DNA of 64,000 nt from Taxillus chinensis (GCA_023512835.1 CM042086.1:19041029-19105028); one strand, 5' to 3'; positions 40,791-53,959 are shown, counted from the stretch's first letter. The notes: a model not told the origin generated them from the letters alone. A program made the numbers and translations.

Positions 40791-43713
40791 AATCATTACG
40801 ACTAACAAAAGTATAAAAATAAAATACAAATGGAAACCTATCCATTTTTTTCAATAACCTATAAGAATTTGATTATTGTTCCGTTTCTATTAATATTATA
40901 AATGTGTAATATTATTATTTTTTTATGTCAATTCGTTTTTTAAGAAAAAACAATTTTTCAGGATCTTTTTTTTTCACCGTCTGTAGAAATATTATTTGTT
41001 AATTTTTATGCATATTTTGGTCCTAGAGTTTCCTTTATTTTTATTAGCATTTTACATTGCCTTGAATTGTGCTTGTTTGTACATTAATCTAATGGTTAAT
41101 GCAAATGGAGGTTTTGATTTCAAATGTTAGAAGCAATTACATAAAAAAAATGTTATAAAAAAATTATGCTTGTTTACATTTTGTAAAATTTAACTCAGTT
41201 ATATATCATTTTGTAGTATTTCCCATATTTCTAAATGTATACATTGCAATTCTTTATTTTAATTCTTTAAAAATTATTATATTTACGGAAACTCACCCAT
41301 AAAGAATGGAGAAACATAATTCAAAATTTTAAACTCAGCCATATTTAGCATTTTTCGAGTTTCTTTTTTTTTTTTAGTTTCAAAATCCTAACCGGTTTTT
41401 AATTTAACCATACAATAGAATGTTACAAGTTGGTACGCTTATTTACGCAGGTCTCTCGCATACAAATAATATGACAATATTTCATCGGTTATGTGATTTG
41501 ATTAAATTTCACTAGTGAGTTACTCCGAATCAATGAAATACTATCACATTAGTTGTACATAAGATGTCAGCACAAAAAGAATTTATACATAATGTTGTTG
41601 CCTCCTACGAGAAAAATGAAAACTCTTGTTAGGTTCTCATACATATCATAATTATGAGTAACAATCGAAATATAAGAAAAAAAATTATACATGGCAATTC
41701 GTTATTTAATTTTTTTAAAGATGTTATTATATTTACGAAAATCCACACATAAATAATGGTGAAACGGAATTCAAAATTGTAAGTTTGTAAGTTTATGGCC
41801 CTGTTTTTGAAAGATTGCAATTTTGAGTTATTTTATTTTTATTAAATACTCCAATTTCAACTTTCTATTAGAACATCATATTTGATTTACATCATATTTG
41901 GTACGCATTGTTTTGGGCTGTTTTTTGTATTTAAATACGGCTAAAGCAATTTGTTTGATGATAATTTTTTTAAATTCAAATACAGCCTATTTTTAATTCA
42001 TCAAAAATAAAAACACATAATGGTATTTTCATTCTCTGTTTTTTATACTCATTTCTCTCTCTCTCTCTCCTTTTCTTGTCCTAGTTCTGCCCACTTCCAC
42101 TTCTCGCGGCGCTGGCCGGCAATCCCCCTCCAGCGCAACGGCTCTCCCCATGCGAGATCTCTCCCTACGCGAGCTCCCCCAGCATGATGGCTCCCCACAT
42201 GTGTGACCTCCCCTGTCGGAACAGTATGCGCTGCCGCTAATTCTTGGAAATACACTTTGAAAAATACAGAAAACATTTTTATAGAAAATAAACTCCAGAC
42301 AAAAACGGTATATTTAATTTGCCCAAAAATACTTTTCAAATACAGTTTTAAAAAAAAAAATGAAATCAGAAGATCAAAATACCAGCAAACATACCCAAAT
42401 TTAATAATTTAACATTTTTATCCTTATTTTGAATATAAATAGTATCTATTTGTTAAATTTTACTTATTTTTCAAAAACTTCTGTTTTTTTATTTCTATTT
42501 ATATTAAAAACTAGAATAATATGTTGTATTATATTATATTATATTATATTATATTGAGACCGCACAAATCAGCTAATCAATAAATATATACAGAAATGGT
42601 AACCGTATACCCCCTACTCCACTAACCTAATCGCTTAAACTTTACTAAGAACAATCAAATTGTGAGCTTTAAGAGAATGTCGTAGGCTTTGCTTTTCCCA
42701 CCTCAATAATACTAATAACCTCAATGTTGTAGACAATGTCGGTGTTTTATTTTAACTAAAAATATATCACAGTACTTTTTAAAATTTATTATTTATTATT
42801 TACACACTACTCTTTAAATAATTATTTTTCCTTTTTCCTTTTTCAATCTTTTTCATTATTTTTCCTTTCCATAGACTAAATAAAATATATGACGAATAAA
42901 TTTCTTTTTTTCATATGGGGAAATGGAGAACTAAAAGTCCCTTATGACAAGGATTTTTAAAAGGAAAACAAGATTTAAAATGCTCGAAAATCACAGAGTA
43001 TAAAATAGAACAAAAATAATTGCAACAGTAATATTGTAATAAAATATTAAAATAGATAGGCTTAACTTGCATTCTAACGAAGAAGATCAAAGTTTTGATC
43101 TATTATTAAAATAGATAGTAACAAACTTTTGAATCCAAAAATTAAATTTTATAATAAAGTCATTACCAAAGAGGCTTGACATGGCAATTGTTAATTATGC
43201 TCATTTTACTACAGTTTTTTTTGTTAAGTTGAAATTTCGAATTGGCCGTTTTAACGCGGGACTTCCACGGAGCTTCCTCCTCCAAAGTCCGAAGGTGAGC
43301 TTCCCGTAAATATATCATCGCCATTGAGGGCATGTTGGTAATTTAAGTCGCGCAAGTGCGCACGAACGACGCACGCAATGTTGACCGTTTCGCATCTCTA
43401 CCGTTGAAGTCTTGTCCGTCGGCCCTCGTTCCCACTCACCCACACAGACACAGAGGAGGGCTTACCTTTTTCTTCTTCCCCTTTGTTTTTTTTTTTTTTA
43501 ATAAACTCGGATAAAACACGTCACACACGGCCTGACCATACAACATTCCACGAAACCACTACCCCCTATTTATGTATTTACGCCCGCCCCCCTCAACGCC
43601 TCTCATTTCCAATCTTCATTGAAACCAGTTTCTCCATCTCTCTCTGTCTCTCACTCTCTCGAGAAAAACACACACACACACTCATAGCGGATTGATTTTG
43701 TGTGTACTGAAAA
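40791..43713. other. Intergenic, no gene seen
   Basis: AT-rich throughout, with a GC-rich island at about 42.07-42.24 kb (low-complexity CT run, then CTCCCC-rich sequence) that may be a captured fragment but matches nothing I know. A TATTA pentanucleotide run lies near 42525-42556. The last 450 bases are the HIPP promoter and leader. Confidence 0.5.
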
Positions 43714-43744
43714 ATGGGCGAGGTACGTGGGTCTTCCATGCCCC

Positions 43745-43775
<31 letters not shown>

Positions 43776-45467
43776 CTTCTTCTTTCGTTTACTCTATGCA
43801 ATTAATCGGCTAGCTTGTGCTTTAATTAATCTGTAAAAGTGCTTATCTAATTTTATTTATTTATTTATTTCGGTTTTGCAATTAATGTTCTATTATTGCA
43901 GGCCGGAAAGAACCAAGGCGATAAGAAGTCCGACAAGAAGGGCGATGGCGCCGGCGCCGGAGCCGGAGCCGTCGTCCTCAAATTTGATATGCACTGCGTA
44001 GGTTGCGTCAAGAAGGTCAAGAAATTCGTCCGGGGTATTGATGGTAAATTCAAACAAATTTAACCCAACCGTTTCATACCCAATTAAATATATTTCAGTT
44101 ATTTAATTCCTAGATTTTTTTTTTTTGTTTTGTTTTGGGGGGTTGGTTGAATTTGGTTGGAACGCGCGTAAACTAAGATTATTATTTGTGTTTAATTAAT
44201 TGAAGGGGTTACGGAGGTGAAGGTGGACGTTGCCGGGAACATGCTGATGGTGGTTGGGAAGGTTGACCCGGTCAAGATCCGGGACCAAGTGGCGGAGAAG
44301 ACGAAGAAGAAGGTGGACATCATCTCCCCACAGCCTAAGAAAGACGGCGGCGATAAGAAGAAGGCAGAGGATAATAAGAAGCAGTCCAAGGAGGTAAGGA
44401 TTAATTCAATTCTAACATGCGCTAGCTATAGCTTCCCCGGTTTGTCTCTAACGTGCGCCTTGCCTGCATCGCCTCTGATGACTTCTTATTCACGGCCGTG
44501 TCATCAAGAGGGTCCAGGGGGGGGGGTGCAGGTAGTGCGTAGTGCGTACTGGTGGTGGCCGTTTGCTAGCTATTGATAACCCCTGTAAGCAACACCCACC
44601 CCACCCGGCTATCATATCAGCCACGTGTGGTGTTAGCTTATTCCGTACTAATAAATAAAATAAATAATTTCTGATTGCTTTCAATTAATGTTTGGTGATA
44701 AATGAGTCTGGTGTCGTGTTGTTGTATCAGCCACAGGCGAGCACGGTCGTATACAAAATGAAATTGCACTGCGACGGGTGCGTTCAGAAGTTGATGAAAT
44801 TGGCCACCAAGTACAAAGGTATGTGGTGCATATATATGTGTCCCCCTTAGTTTTGACCAGATGAATTTTTAAATCGGACACAGCTAGCGTAGCGTACCTT
44901 AATTTGTTGGAAGAAGATAGCAAACAACGTTGTTCGATTAATTAATTGATGATTTAGGTATGGTAATTAATTATTAATTACCAACAAGAGTTTTAATTTA
45001 TTAGTTATAATGACTAACCGTCGACGTACGTACGCGTGACAGGTGTTGAGGAGGTGAAGGTGGACAACCAGAAGGAGCTGGTGTCCGTGAAGGGGACGAT
45101 GGACGTGAAGGCCCTGACGCCGTACCTCACAAAAAGGCTGAAGACGGACGTCGAGGTTGTTCCGCCGAAGAAGGACGTCGACGCCGCCGGGGGCGACAAA
45201 AAGACCAAAGAAGGCGGCGGAGACAAGAAAGGAAAGGAGGGCGGCGGCAAGGCGGAGCAGTACCCGTCCCCGTTCCCGTTCCCGTTCCCGCCGGTCGCGT
45301 ACGGACACGGGTACGACCCGATACAAATGCAGATGATGATGCAGGCTCAGGCTCAGGCTCAGGCTCAGCAGTACTACCATCACGCCGGCTATCCTGCGCC
45401 TCATTTCCAGGCCCACGCGCCTCAGATGTTCAGCGACGAGAATCCAAATGCATGCTCCGTCATGTGA
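43714..45467 (+). CDS. Heavy-metal-associated isoprenylated plant protein (HIPP), two HMA domains, 283 aa
   Basis: Five exons: 43714-43722 (only MGE), 43902-44043, 44206-44393, 44731-44818 and 45043-45467. All have GT-AG borders and the phases agree. After a Lys/Gly-rich N-terminus, HMA domain 1 has MHCVGC (Cys35, Cys38). A Lys-rich linker follows, then HMA domain 2 with LHCDGC (Cys127, Cys130). The tail is Gly/Lys-rich, then Pro- and Gln/Ala-rich (PFPFPFPP, QAQAQAQ), and ends in the CaaX box CSVM, predicting farnesylation. The paired cysteines bind metals such as Cu, Zn or Cd, and the lipid anchors the protein to membranes or a nuclear body. The metal and partners cannot be read from sequence. 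The tiny first exon is supported by a clean donor and by the in-frame join to AGKNQ. No lesion seen. Confidence 0.93.
43747..43784. repeat. (CTT)n microsatellite in HIPP intron 1
   Basis: About 38 bases of TTC/CTT repeats shortly after the first exon. Confidence 0.95.
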
Positions 45468-46600
45468 GATTTGTGTGACATCCACGGCCCAGATAGAATG
45501 CGGATGCGGTGGTATTGATGTATTATAGCAAAAAGTAAATTAATGTGGCTGGAGTAGAGATCTACAGTAGCAGTGAAAAGTCTTCTTTTTTTTTTTTTTT
45601 GTTACCATAAACCTTTTAAAGTTTGTAGTATTTTTATTACTTTTATTCTTTTTAAAGGTGCATGCAGCACAGCAGCTTCCTAATGAATCGGCGGCTCGGC
45701 CGCGGTTGGGGTAGACCGGGCCTGTGGGAAAAGCAACAACGTAGAACAGGTTGCTTGCTTAAACAAGACCACCCACCTTGATTTTTGTGAAGTCGTCGTT
45801 TTCGTCTTCTTATTATTATTGTTAAGAATTATTGAGTGGTCCAGAGTCATTCTGATCAGCTCGTGTTTTGTATGCTGCCATGGGAACTCGATCGTGGCCG
45901 ACAAGGGATTGACTTCATTGAGACCTAGCTGATATTAATCCACGATGACATGGTAGTAGAACAGTACACGTAGGTGTTAATTAATTATTTGGTTCTGACT
46001 TTATGGGTTGTGTATGAAATTAATGTGTCTGCATGCATCATCATGCTCATGATGCGCTCCACTCAGAAGAAACCGAAAAAATCTAGCCAGCCCCTGTGTC
46101 ACTGTTTATTCCATAATATTGATGAACGATAGCTTTTTTCATCAGTAATTAATTAATAATGCTAACTTTTATAAACGCCTATACAGGGGTGTTAAATCCC
46201 TTGAATTAATTAACTCCACAACTGTTTTGAAGGTTTTTTTAATTGAAATTAAATAACAGATGAAAATTTTGAAAAATAGATATCCTTGCTGTTACAATTC
46301 TAAAGCTGTCTATAGGATTCAATCTCTCCTTTGTAATTTGCACTATTCCTTCTATTTTATGTGTGTGTGTGTATATATACATATCCTAAATCATATATAC
46401 GACTTGTATTATGCTTATAGATTCAATATCACTTGAACAACGTACGAAGCTTCCCTACCTACCTACCCACCGAATCTTTATTGCGAATTTTTAGTAACTC
46501 TAGGCCGAACCGCCGTAGACCTATTTTCCAACACTTGTTCCATTGTCTTGTCGCACATGCGCTAAAATTTGTGTTTACTCTTATTGGCATGCGGAGGGGT
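45468..46600. other. HIPP 3' flank and intergenic DNA
   Basis: No gene seen. A moderately GC patch at about 45.68-45.90 kb follows the gene and probably belongs to its 3' flank. Confidence 0.55.
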
Positions 46601-46604
46601 AGGT

Positions 46605-47245
46605 AAAAAAAACTCCTACATCTACATACTGTTTTTGTTTTCTTATTGTGGGTGTAACGAGTGACGTATACAAAACTATTAATGTTATAATATAAGTTTT
46701 TGGTGGAATGTAACTATAAATTTTAAAAGAATAATACTATATATTATTAAAATCACATAATCCGTGAATAAATGTGATGCATATTAGCAGCTTATCGGAT
46801 AAAATAAATAAATAAACTATGGACATCTACCTCAAACATAATTTTATGCGGCAAGTTGGTTGTATATTTCACTGTTCATTTTAAAACATGCGTGATTGTA
46901 TGGGTGTGTTATTTTAATGTGATTAGTCTGTCCTACCAGCACCACCAACCGGTCCTACGTATTCCCCACTGCTGCCTCATAATAAATAAAACGAAAACAA
47001 TACCCATTCATTCTACATACTGTTTTTTTTTTCTTTATTGTGAAATTGTAACGAGTGAAGTATAAAAAAATTATTAATATTATAATATAAGCTTTTGGTG
47101 GAATGTAACTATAGAATTTTGGAATATGCGTGGGTGTGTGTGTGTGTTTTTTTTTTAATGTGATTGGTCTGTACTACCCCCCACCACTCTACCAGCACAC
47201 CACCAACCGGTCCTACGTATACCCCACCGCTGCCTCATAACTCCA
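46605..47245. repeat. Local direct duplication with two repeated blocks
   Basis: Block A (CTACATACTG, then TAACGAGTGA and TTTTGGTGGAATGTAACTAT) is at about 46618-46725 and again at about 47009-47118. Block B (TGTGATT-GTCTGT, CCACCAACCGGTCCTACGTAT, CGCTGCCTCATAA) is at about 46918-46982 and again at about 47159-47240. The arrangement A-B-A-B indicates an old ~300-400-bp tandem duplication that has since diverged. No coding content. Confidence 0.75.
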
Positions 47246-48218
47246 GCAGCGACACTTCCTTTTCCGTATCAGACAATAAATGAATAATGATTTGACCCTC
47301 TTTAAATAAATAAAAACCGACGCTCGCCCCACCACAGGAAGGAATGATAAATCCAAGTTTTAGAACATGCTTTTTGGACTTTTAATTAAAACATAATTAA
47401 AAAGTTGGCCTTTCGAAAAGGCAATTACTTTTGCAGAAACCTTCTAATGTTTGGGTTTGAAAAAATAATAAAGCACAGGCAAGTTGAAAATGATGCATGA
47501 TAAGATAATGTTAAAAATGATAAAATGATCTTGCATGTCAATTATCAATGACAGCGAGTGAGCGATAGTGATAAACTGTTAATGGACTAGTTGTCATGTA
47601 ATCTACTCTATGAAGCTGCCACATACAGGGTAATTTCACTAAAAGCATAAGTTTAACTCAAATACAATTCTTATATAACTTAAATGTAAGCGTCGAAATA
47701 TTTTTATTTTTATTATCGTAAGAGCTAGCAGATAAATAAACTTCATTGCGTGTGATAGATGGAAAATCAAACAGTCAGTTATTTATTTATTTATTTCTGG
47801 CTGGCTGGTTGGCTGAACAAGAAAGCGATCGAGAACAGGACATAGAGGTAGGAATGTCAATGGGGGGGGGGGGGGGGGGATGGACGGTAGTGGGTGATCC
47901 AAGCTCGTCACAGATGAAAACGGAGTGAGATAGAACTAATGAGTACGGTGGATCAAAGAGGTCACGGGTTGGGATGGGATGGCCAAAACCCATGACTATT
48001 CTATTATTTCATCAGAGCGAGACAAGACGGGAAAAATAGAGTCCGACGGAAAATTTCTATTTGTATAGGTATTTTCCCTTGTAGTGTGGAGTTGTATTTT
48101 ATATACATAAAATCTTCTATGAAGTACAACATGACCACGAATGCTTCCCTTTAGTATCTTGATTTTTTCAAAATATTATTACCAAAGTATTAGAGCTGAT
48201 ACCTAAAATGTCGCAATA
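47246..48218. other. Intergenic, with an 18-base G run
   Basis: AT-rich. An uninterrupted run of 18 G occupies 47862-47879 inside a modest GC patch (47.83-48.05 kb). No gene seen. Confidence 0.6.
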
Positions 48219-48808
48219 ATGACCACCACTGTTAGAATATCATCATTATCGGTTACGAAAATGGAGGTGAAAATATTGATGCCATTTGCACAATTGGTCA
48301 TGGATGTGGCTACATTTTGTAGTAAGCCATATTACGGTGTTATGTTGTTTATACCTAAATTATTGATGATAAATGAGGTTTTATATGAAAATCATATATC
48401 TGGGAGTGTTTTGATGTGGTAAATGGTTATTAGAATGAAAACTATATTTGATAAGTATTAAAGTGATTGTAATTTTTTACATTCTATTTATGCAATGTTG
48501 GATAAAAAACACATTAATTTTTTTTTCCCATGATATATCATAAACTCAAAGCTAGTTCATATATTTGTACTATTAAAAGTAAAATTGAGGGACCTTTGTA
48601 GTTCTTATGTTACATTACACAATGTTGAAAATGAAGTAAATGATATTTATTGTGATAGGTTTGACAATGACCGTCATACAATTAGGAACTCTAATATTAG
48701 TGAGAGTAGTGAGAGCAGTACATTAGAAAATGTTAAGTTAGAATATAATATATACTTGGATGAAAGCTTATTAAATTGTAATGATACTAGTTTTGACGTC
48801 TTAAGATA
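48219..48808 (+). pseudogene. Decayed hAT-family transposase fragment
   Basis: Plus-strand frames keep EVKILMPFAQLVMDVATFCSK, then after stops RMKTIFDKY, SIYAMLD and LRDLCSSYVTLHNVE. This order matches the plant hAT transposase core between the RNase-H-fold part and the C-terminal dimerisation domain. Multiple stops and missing ends show it is inactive. I could not find the terminal inverted repeats or 8-bp target duplication. Confidence 0.55.
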
Positions 48809-51176
48809 AACAGAAACAAATCTCAAATATTAATTTTTTTGAAGATGACATATGACATTTTATCTGCTTTCAGTTATTACAATTGGACCCGATGAAGTAA
48901 CATGTAGTGCAAGTGATAAGGTGATTGGCTTTTGTATTATTGGGAATTAAAACTATTTAAGTTTTAATATGTAGACAAGATTGGTTTTAATCTGCTACGG
49001 GATCAAGAAAATATAAAAGTAAATTTGATTTATAATATTAACATTAAATTTATGATTATTTGAGATTTTGAATCAATATTAACTTGTGTTTATGTTTATA
49101 ATGAGTGTGATTTGTGATAGATAAATGATGAAGTTAAAAAGTTTCTTATGTCGATGAATGACTAATTGAAGTTTTTTTTGTTAGTTTTGTATTTTAAATT
49201 ATTGATTGTAATAACTGGTGAAAACTATGCAAAAACTACAAAACATGCATATGTAATTTTTTTTTATAGATATTTTTATATGTTAATTTTATTTTTTAAA
49301 ATAAGTAAGTTTTTTTTTATGAGTAAACAAACAAACATTTAAATTCAACGAACGAACTTATTTGCATATATAATTTATTTAAAAGATATATGAAACAGAT
49401 TCAAACAAATGAATAAATTGTCTTTGCCTGTAAACAGTTAAATTGTTCATGAAATATTTACTAATATAAACGGACGATTTGAACACCTAAACTTCAAGTT
49501 TATGGTCGACTCAATTTATTAATAACAAACATAAACATATATTATTATACTTTACTTTTTGGATGATAGGCATTTAATCCCTTTATGCTAGTTTATGTAT
49601 ATATAATTTTTTTTTTGAATAAATAAATATTTTTATTCACAAACAATTTCACAAATAAACAACTGAATTCACAAATAAACTTACTTGTGTATATAATTAT
49701 TCAAAAGTAACATGAAACAAGCTCATTAACAATAAAACAAATGAAAGAACTGTCTTGTTTGCAAATATAAACGTTAATTTCAAGTTTATGTTCGACGTTC
49801 CCTTAAAATTCAATTTGTTTACTGCCGTACATACCGCCATCACAACCAAAAAGAAAAAAAAAAAAAAAAAACAGAATTCAAGCCATACGTAGGTTTTTCC
49901 GAGCGGTGTGATGGACCCGTCAAATTTGTGTCTTTTATTTGCGCGCCTACATTGAATACAAGCTTGCCGACACGACCCGAGAACATTAATTGTTTTCATG
50001 CCCCCGGAAAAATTGACATATCAACCATACTATCTTTATCGGATATAAACAGGAAAGGGTTGAAATTCGATTCCCCATCACAATCAAGCTAGCATTGTTG
50101 ACGGTTATTTTTTAGAATAAATTTTCTGCCCCAAGTTGATTCCTTCGAATCCGTAGCTTTAAAAAGTAACAAAATAAATATTGGAAAAAAAAAAACATGA
50201 AGTCATTAACAAAAGATAAATCCGTAGCATGTTTGTTTGACATATTTTATGTATTGGTTTTTAAAAAATAATAATAATTTTTGAATAAAAAAGTTAAAAT
50301 TTAAAAGTAATAAAATATTTTTTAAAATTTATAAAACTTCTGTAGTAATTTTTTTTATTTTTTATTTTTTTTACTTGAAAATACAACTATTATATTTTAA
50401 AAACATAAACAGAAAATATGCTAAACCAAATTCAAAACCTAAATTTTTTTCAAATTTGTTTTTTTTAATATTTTTATCAAAGGTTATTCTTCCATTTTAC
50501 TTTTTTTTAACTAACTTGACTGTTTTAAAAGAATATATTCTCCAGATTTAATTAAAACTTGATTAAAATCTTCTACCGACCAATCTAAATTAGTCTTTGT
50601 ATTTGACTGGATCAAATATTTATTTTATCAAACACAGTTCGGATCAAACAAATATAACGCTAGTATATGCCAGTTGCGGCACAATTAGTGGTAATTGTAA
50701 ATTAAACGTACTCCACGTACGAGAATGTCAAACTTTGAGCAGTGACTGTGGAACTATAATTTGCTCCTCCATTGCTATTTATGTAATAAATAAATAAATA
50801 TTTTAAAAACCATAAATAATGCTACTATAATGACAAAGCTGTTAAGAAAAGTGATTAGTTTAGTTTTTTAACCCCGAGGGCATTGATTAATGTTTAAGGC
50901 AAGTTTTAATTTTAGAATTCTTTAACCTTAATCATTTTTTTATCAATAATTATCCAAAAATATATTGTCCTATTTTCGTATGCAATCTTCTTATTTTAAT
51001 CTGTTAAAATTTTAGAGATAAGATTAATTGCACTGTAAACCTTCAAGGTGACCAAAAGTTATGAAAAGATTGAGTACTTGCATCTTTAACTATATCAATT
51101 TATCATCGTTATGTAGCAATAAAATTTAATCTTGAGATCGTGCCTGGTCACGTAAGTGCCCAAAAAGGTCCACTTA
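48809..51176. other. AT-rich DNA with a diverged repeat
   Basis: No gene seen. Two related ~150-bp stretches at about 49350-49500 and 49660-49800 (ACTTATTTGCATATATAATT compared with ACTTACTTGTGTATATAATT, and following sequence) look like old transposon-derived repeats. Confidence 0.5.
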
Positions 51177-51464
51177 GAGCATCAAGTATAGCCTCTTCAA
51201 ATTTTTAGTTAAATTTGCCTATATGGAACATTATCAGCCACAAATTATACTCGAGATTTGTATTTTAAATACAAACTTTATTAAAACCCAAACATCGAAG
51301 CACCGGCTATTTAAATTTAACCAAATTTAGATAGTTGGTGTCTCGATGTTTGGGTTTTAATAAAGTTTGTATTGAAAACACAGATCTCGAGTATAATTTG
51401 TGGCTTACATTGCTCCATGTCAACAAATTTAACTAAAAATTTGAAGAGGTTGCACCTGATGCTC
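51177..51464. mobile_element. Tourist-like fold-back MITE (288 bp)
   Basis: The two halves are near-perfect reverse complements over almost the whole length: GAGCATCAAGTATAG... on the left, and the reverse complement of GAGCATCAGGTGCAA... on the right, sharing CTCTTCAAATTTTTAGTTAA and ACAAACTTTATTAAAACCCA. Flanking TTA duplications are at 51174-51176 and 51465-51467. Small size, TTA target and fold-back structure fit a Tourist (PIF/Harbinger) MITE. A transcript through it would form a long hairpin. Confidence 0.85.
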
Positions 51465-51879
51465 TTACATTACAGTATTTAGTATTTTCCACTCTCGCCA
51501 ATAACTATATATATGGTGGTGGGACACACAAGGCGCCTTGATATAACGCGAGGTAGACATCTTCTCGTACCTCGACATTGGTTCACATGAACATGAAAGA
51601 CACTAAAATTTAACTCATAATTTTTGTTGGCGATGTTTTTTAAATAATTCCTGAGGATGTAGCTTGCCATGAGACTTTTTTTTCAATGCTTGTTTTGAAG
51701 TGAGAATTAATTCAAGATAGCCAGAATTACATTGATTTTGATTATATTCATAGACTTAATTTTATGAAACGTTTAATCTTGTGGTATGCCTTGATACTCT
51801 TCATATTATTCTATCTATTACAATTTCTTTTTGATGGGCCTTACAGCAATTCAATGCTAATAATACTTTTTCCTATGAT

Positions 51880-52735
51880 CATATTTATAAAGAAGTGTAT
51901 ATGAATCAAACCAAAATTTCCTCAACATGTATGGGTCTAAATTAAGTGTGCTCTTTATGGGCTAAAACAAACCCCTTGTAAATGCTTCAATTTGTTTTTT
52001 ATAAAACTTTGTTTTCTTATAAATCAGGTTGATTCTTCATTATTTGTTTCTTATACCACGTCAGGCAGTTTATTTCTTGTGTTATGTTAATGACATAGTA
52101 CTTAGTAGTAACAATTGTGCTATGATTATACTCTTGATTTATTACAGTTTGTTGCTATGGTTAGGCCAAACCTACTCTTTTTGGGTATTTTATTTGAGCT
52201 TTCTATAATATTCCACAATTACTCGCATGCTTCAATTGAATATCATAATTTTCAAACGCATCATGCATTATGTTAAATACATGATATATCATGGTCTCCA
52301 ACTTCACCACACCTCATCCCGTGTGTTACTTGCTTATTCTGATGCTGATCGAACAAATTATCCAAATACATGTTTATCTACCACAAGCTATGTTATCTTT
52401 TTTAGGTGTTAATCTTGTTTCTGGATGCTCTAGGAAACAACCTACTATTGCTAGCTTTTGTGCCGAAGCTAAGTATATATCCTTAGTCATTGTTACAATT
52501 GAAGTTCCTTTGACTATTGTCTTTATGTAATATACGTCTTTCCATATATTTCCCTTCAAAAATATTATGTCAACAAGAGTATTATTTTTATAGTAGTCAA
52601 TTTTGTCGCTCGAACTCACTCTAAACATATTATGGTTAATTATTATTTTTCTTGTGAATTAATTGCCAATGATTCACTAAAGTCTACATCTTCATCTTGA
52701 TGATTCATTTACCAAGGGAGTCATCAAGCCTTAAT
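51880..52735 (+). pseudogene. Decayed Ty1-copia pol remnant (RT to RNase H)
   Basis: Across shifting frames the order of copia pol can be followed: a VYMNQT segment, LYGLK-like and YVNDIVL-like RT segments, then GLQLHHTSS, LLAYSDADRTNYPNT, STTSYVIFF and GCSRKQPTIASFCAEAKYIS of RNase H. After that come VRTHSKHI-like residues. Many stops and indels are present and no LTRs were seen. It differs in sequence from the copia element at 53.5 kb and is clearly older. Confidence 0.65.
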
Positions 52736-53424
52736 TTTTTACTGTTTTCGTAAAAGTAGTTTGTTCCCTATTATATATGATCTATCTTTTGTAAATAGCC
52801 TATATATAGTGGAATTGATAGCCTCATTGAGAAATTCAACTATATTCTACGATAGTCATTGAACCTCTTTACGATTTTAAGTTTTTTTCCTTAAACTTAA
52901 ATAAAATCACCATAAACTTGGTAAAAGATAAACTATTATAATATTAAATATTAAATTAAATGACTTTTTATAAGCTTTTATAAATTCAATGATCTTGATG
53001 ATACCACCTTTTTTTTTTTGCTAAAAAACTTTAAAATCCAAGGTGAAAATATGAGTTAATTTATTAATAGTCTCAAAGTTCCTTTTTTTTGTTATGATGA
53101 TTTTAGTTGTAGAAATGTCTTCTTTGTTCGTTGGGAGACCCAAGAATGAGCCCAAACACAGCCTACGCATCCCCAACCGGTGTGCCAAAACACCAAATAT
53201 ATGGTTAAAATAAGAAATTTCTGCTCCAACGAAATGCTATTGCAAGGCGCTATCTTGCTAAAGTCTAGCGTGATCAACAGTACGATGTTATATTTGACGC
53301 GCTACTGTTGCGATGCACCATCATCGTCCGTAATCGACCACTACAAATTCCAATCAAAAACCTAGCGGATCCAACAATAGTGAATGCCAACAGGCTTCCC
53401 AAAAGGGCCTTGGATGACCTCCGC
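52736..53424. other. Intergenic, no gene seen
   Basis: AT-rich to 53.1 kb, then mixed composition approaching the syntaxin remnant. No supported feature. Confidence 0.5.
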
Positions 53425-53524
53425 TATCGCGGCTTCTCACCAGTGACGGTGTAGTAGCGGCGCTCCACAGTCTCACGGTACACATACGAGATTCGTTTGG
53501 TAAAGGGAGTTGAAGGCTTCCATG
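53425..53524 (-). pseudogene. Syntaxin pseudogene, downstream piece
   Basis: On the minus strand this reads SMEAFNSLYQT and, after a frame change, YVYRETVERRYYTVTGEKP. This is the region after the Habc helices of plant plasma-membrane syntaxins (SYP1 type), and it continues the piece at 61894-62189. The two are separated by the copia element. No SNARE motif or C-terminal anchor follows. Confidence 0.75.
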
Positions 53525-53959
53525 TGTCAACACTTGCGGCTGGTCCACCTCACCGTCCAAAAGAAAGAAAGAAAGAAAGAAGAAAAAGAAAAAAAGGGTT
53601 ACGGCAAACCAAATTGTCAAACATGGTGTGCCAACGCGGAGGAAAAACACGGTGCAGCAAGCCTATAAATAGGCACCTCACGGGCTGTGTAATCCCATCC
53701 CAGCAGCAAGTCCCAAATACGGGAGAGAGAGAGAAAAGAAATAGAGAGAGGAGAAAAATAGAGAGAGAGAAAATTATCAATTTGATAATTTCTCGGGTGT
53801 ATTTGGGTATTGGGATCGAGTGTTTGTAAACACAGTGTATTTTTCTCTACATAGTAAAAATACTGCAGTAGCTCCGTGGACGTAGGGAATTTCCCGAACC
53901 ACGTAAAATTCTCGGTGTGCCATTTTTATTTCCCCCTATTTCCGTATTTGCTCCCAACA
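53525..53959 (+). repeat. 5' LTR of the copia element
   Basis: 435 bp from TGTCAACACTTG to CTCCCAACA. Contains TATAAATA at 53664-53671 as the likely promoter TATA box, and GAAA/GA-rich microsatellites that differ in length from the 3' LTR. Confidence 0.95.

Noticed and set aside
42070..42240. GC-rich island as a possible captured gene
   Set aside because: Low-complexity CT/CCCC sequence with no recognisable protein. No convincing inverted ends or target duplication found.
44967..45485. 172-codon minus-strand frame opposite the last HIPP exon
   Set aside because: Shadow of a GC-rich, repetitive coding exon. The sense frame has HMA motifs and a CaaX box.
53040..53420. Continuation of the syntaxin SNARE motif left of 53425
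   Set aside because: I could not follow recognisable syntaxin sequence there in any minus-strand frame.
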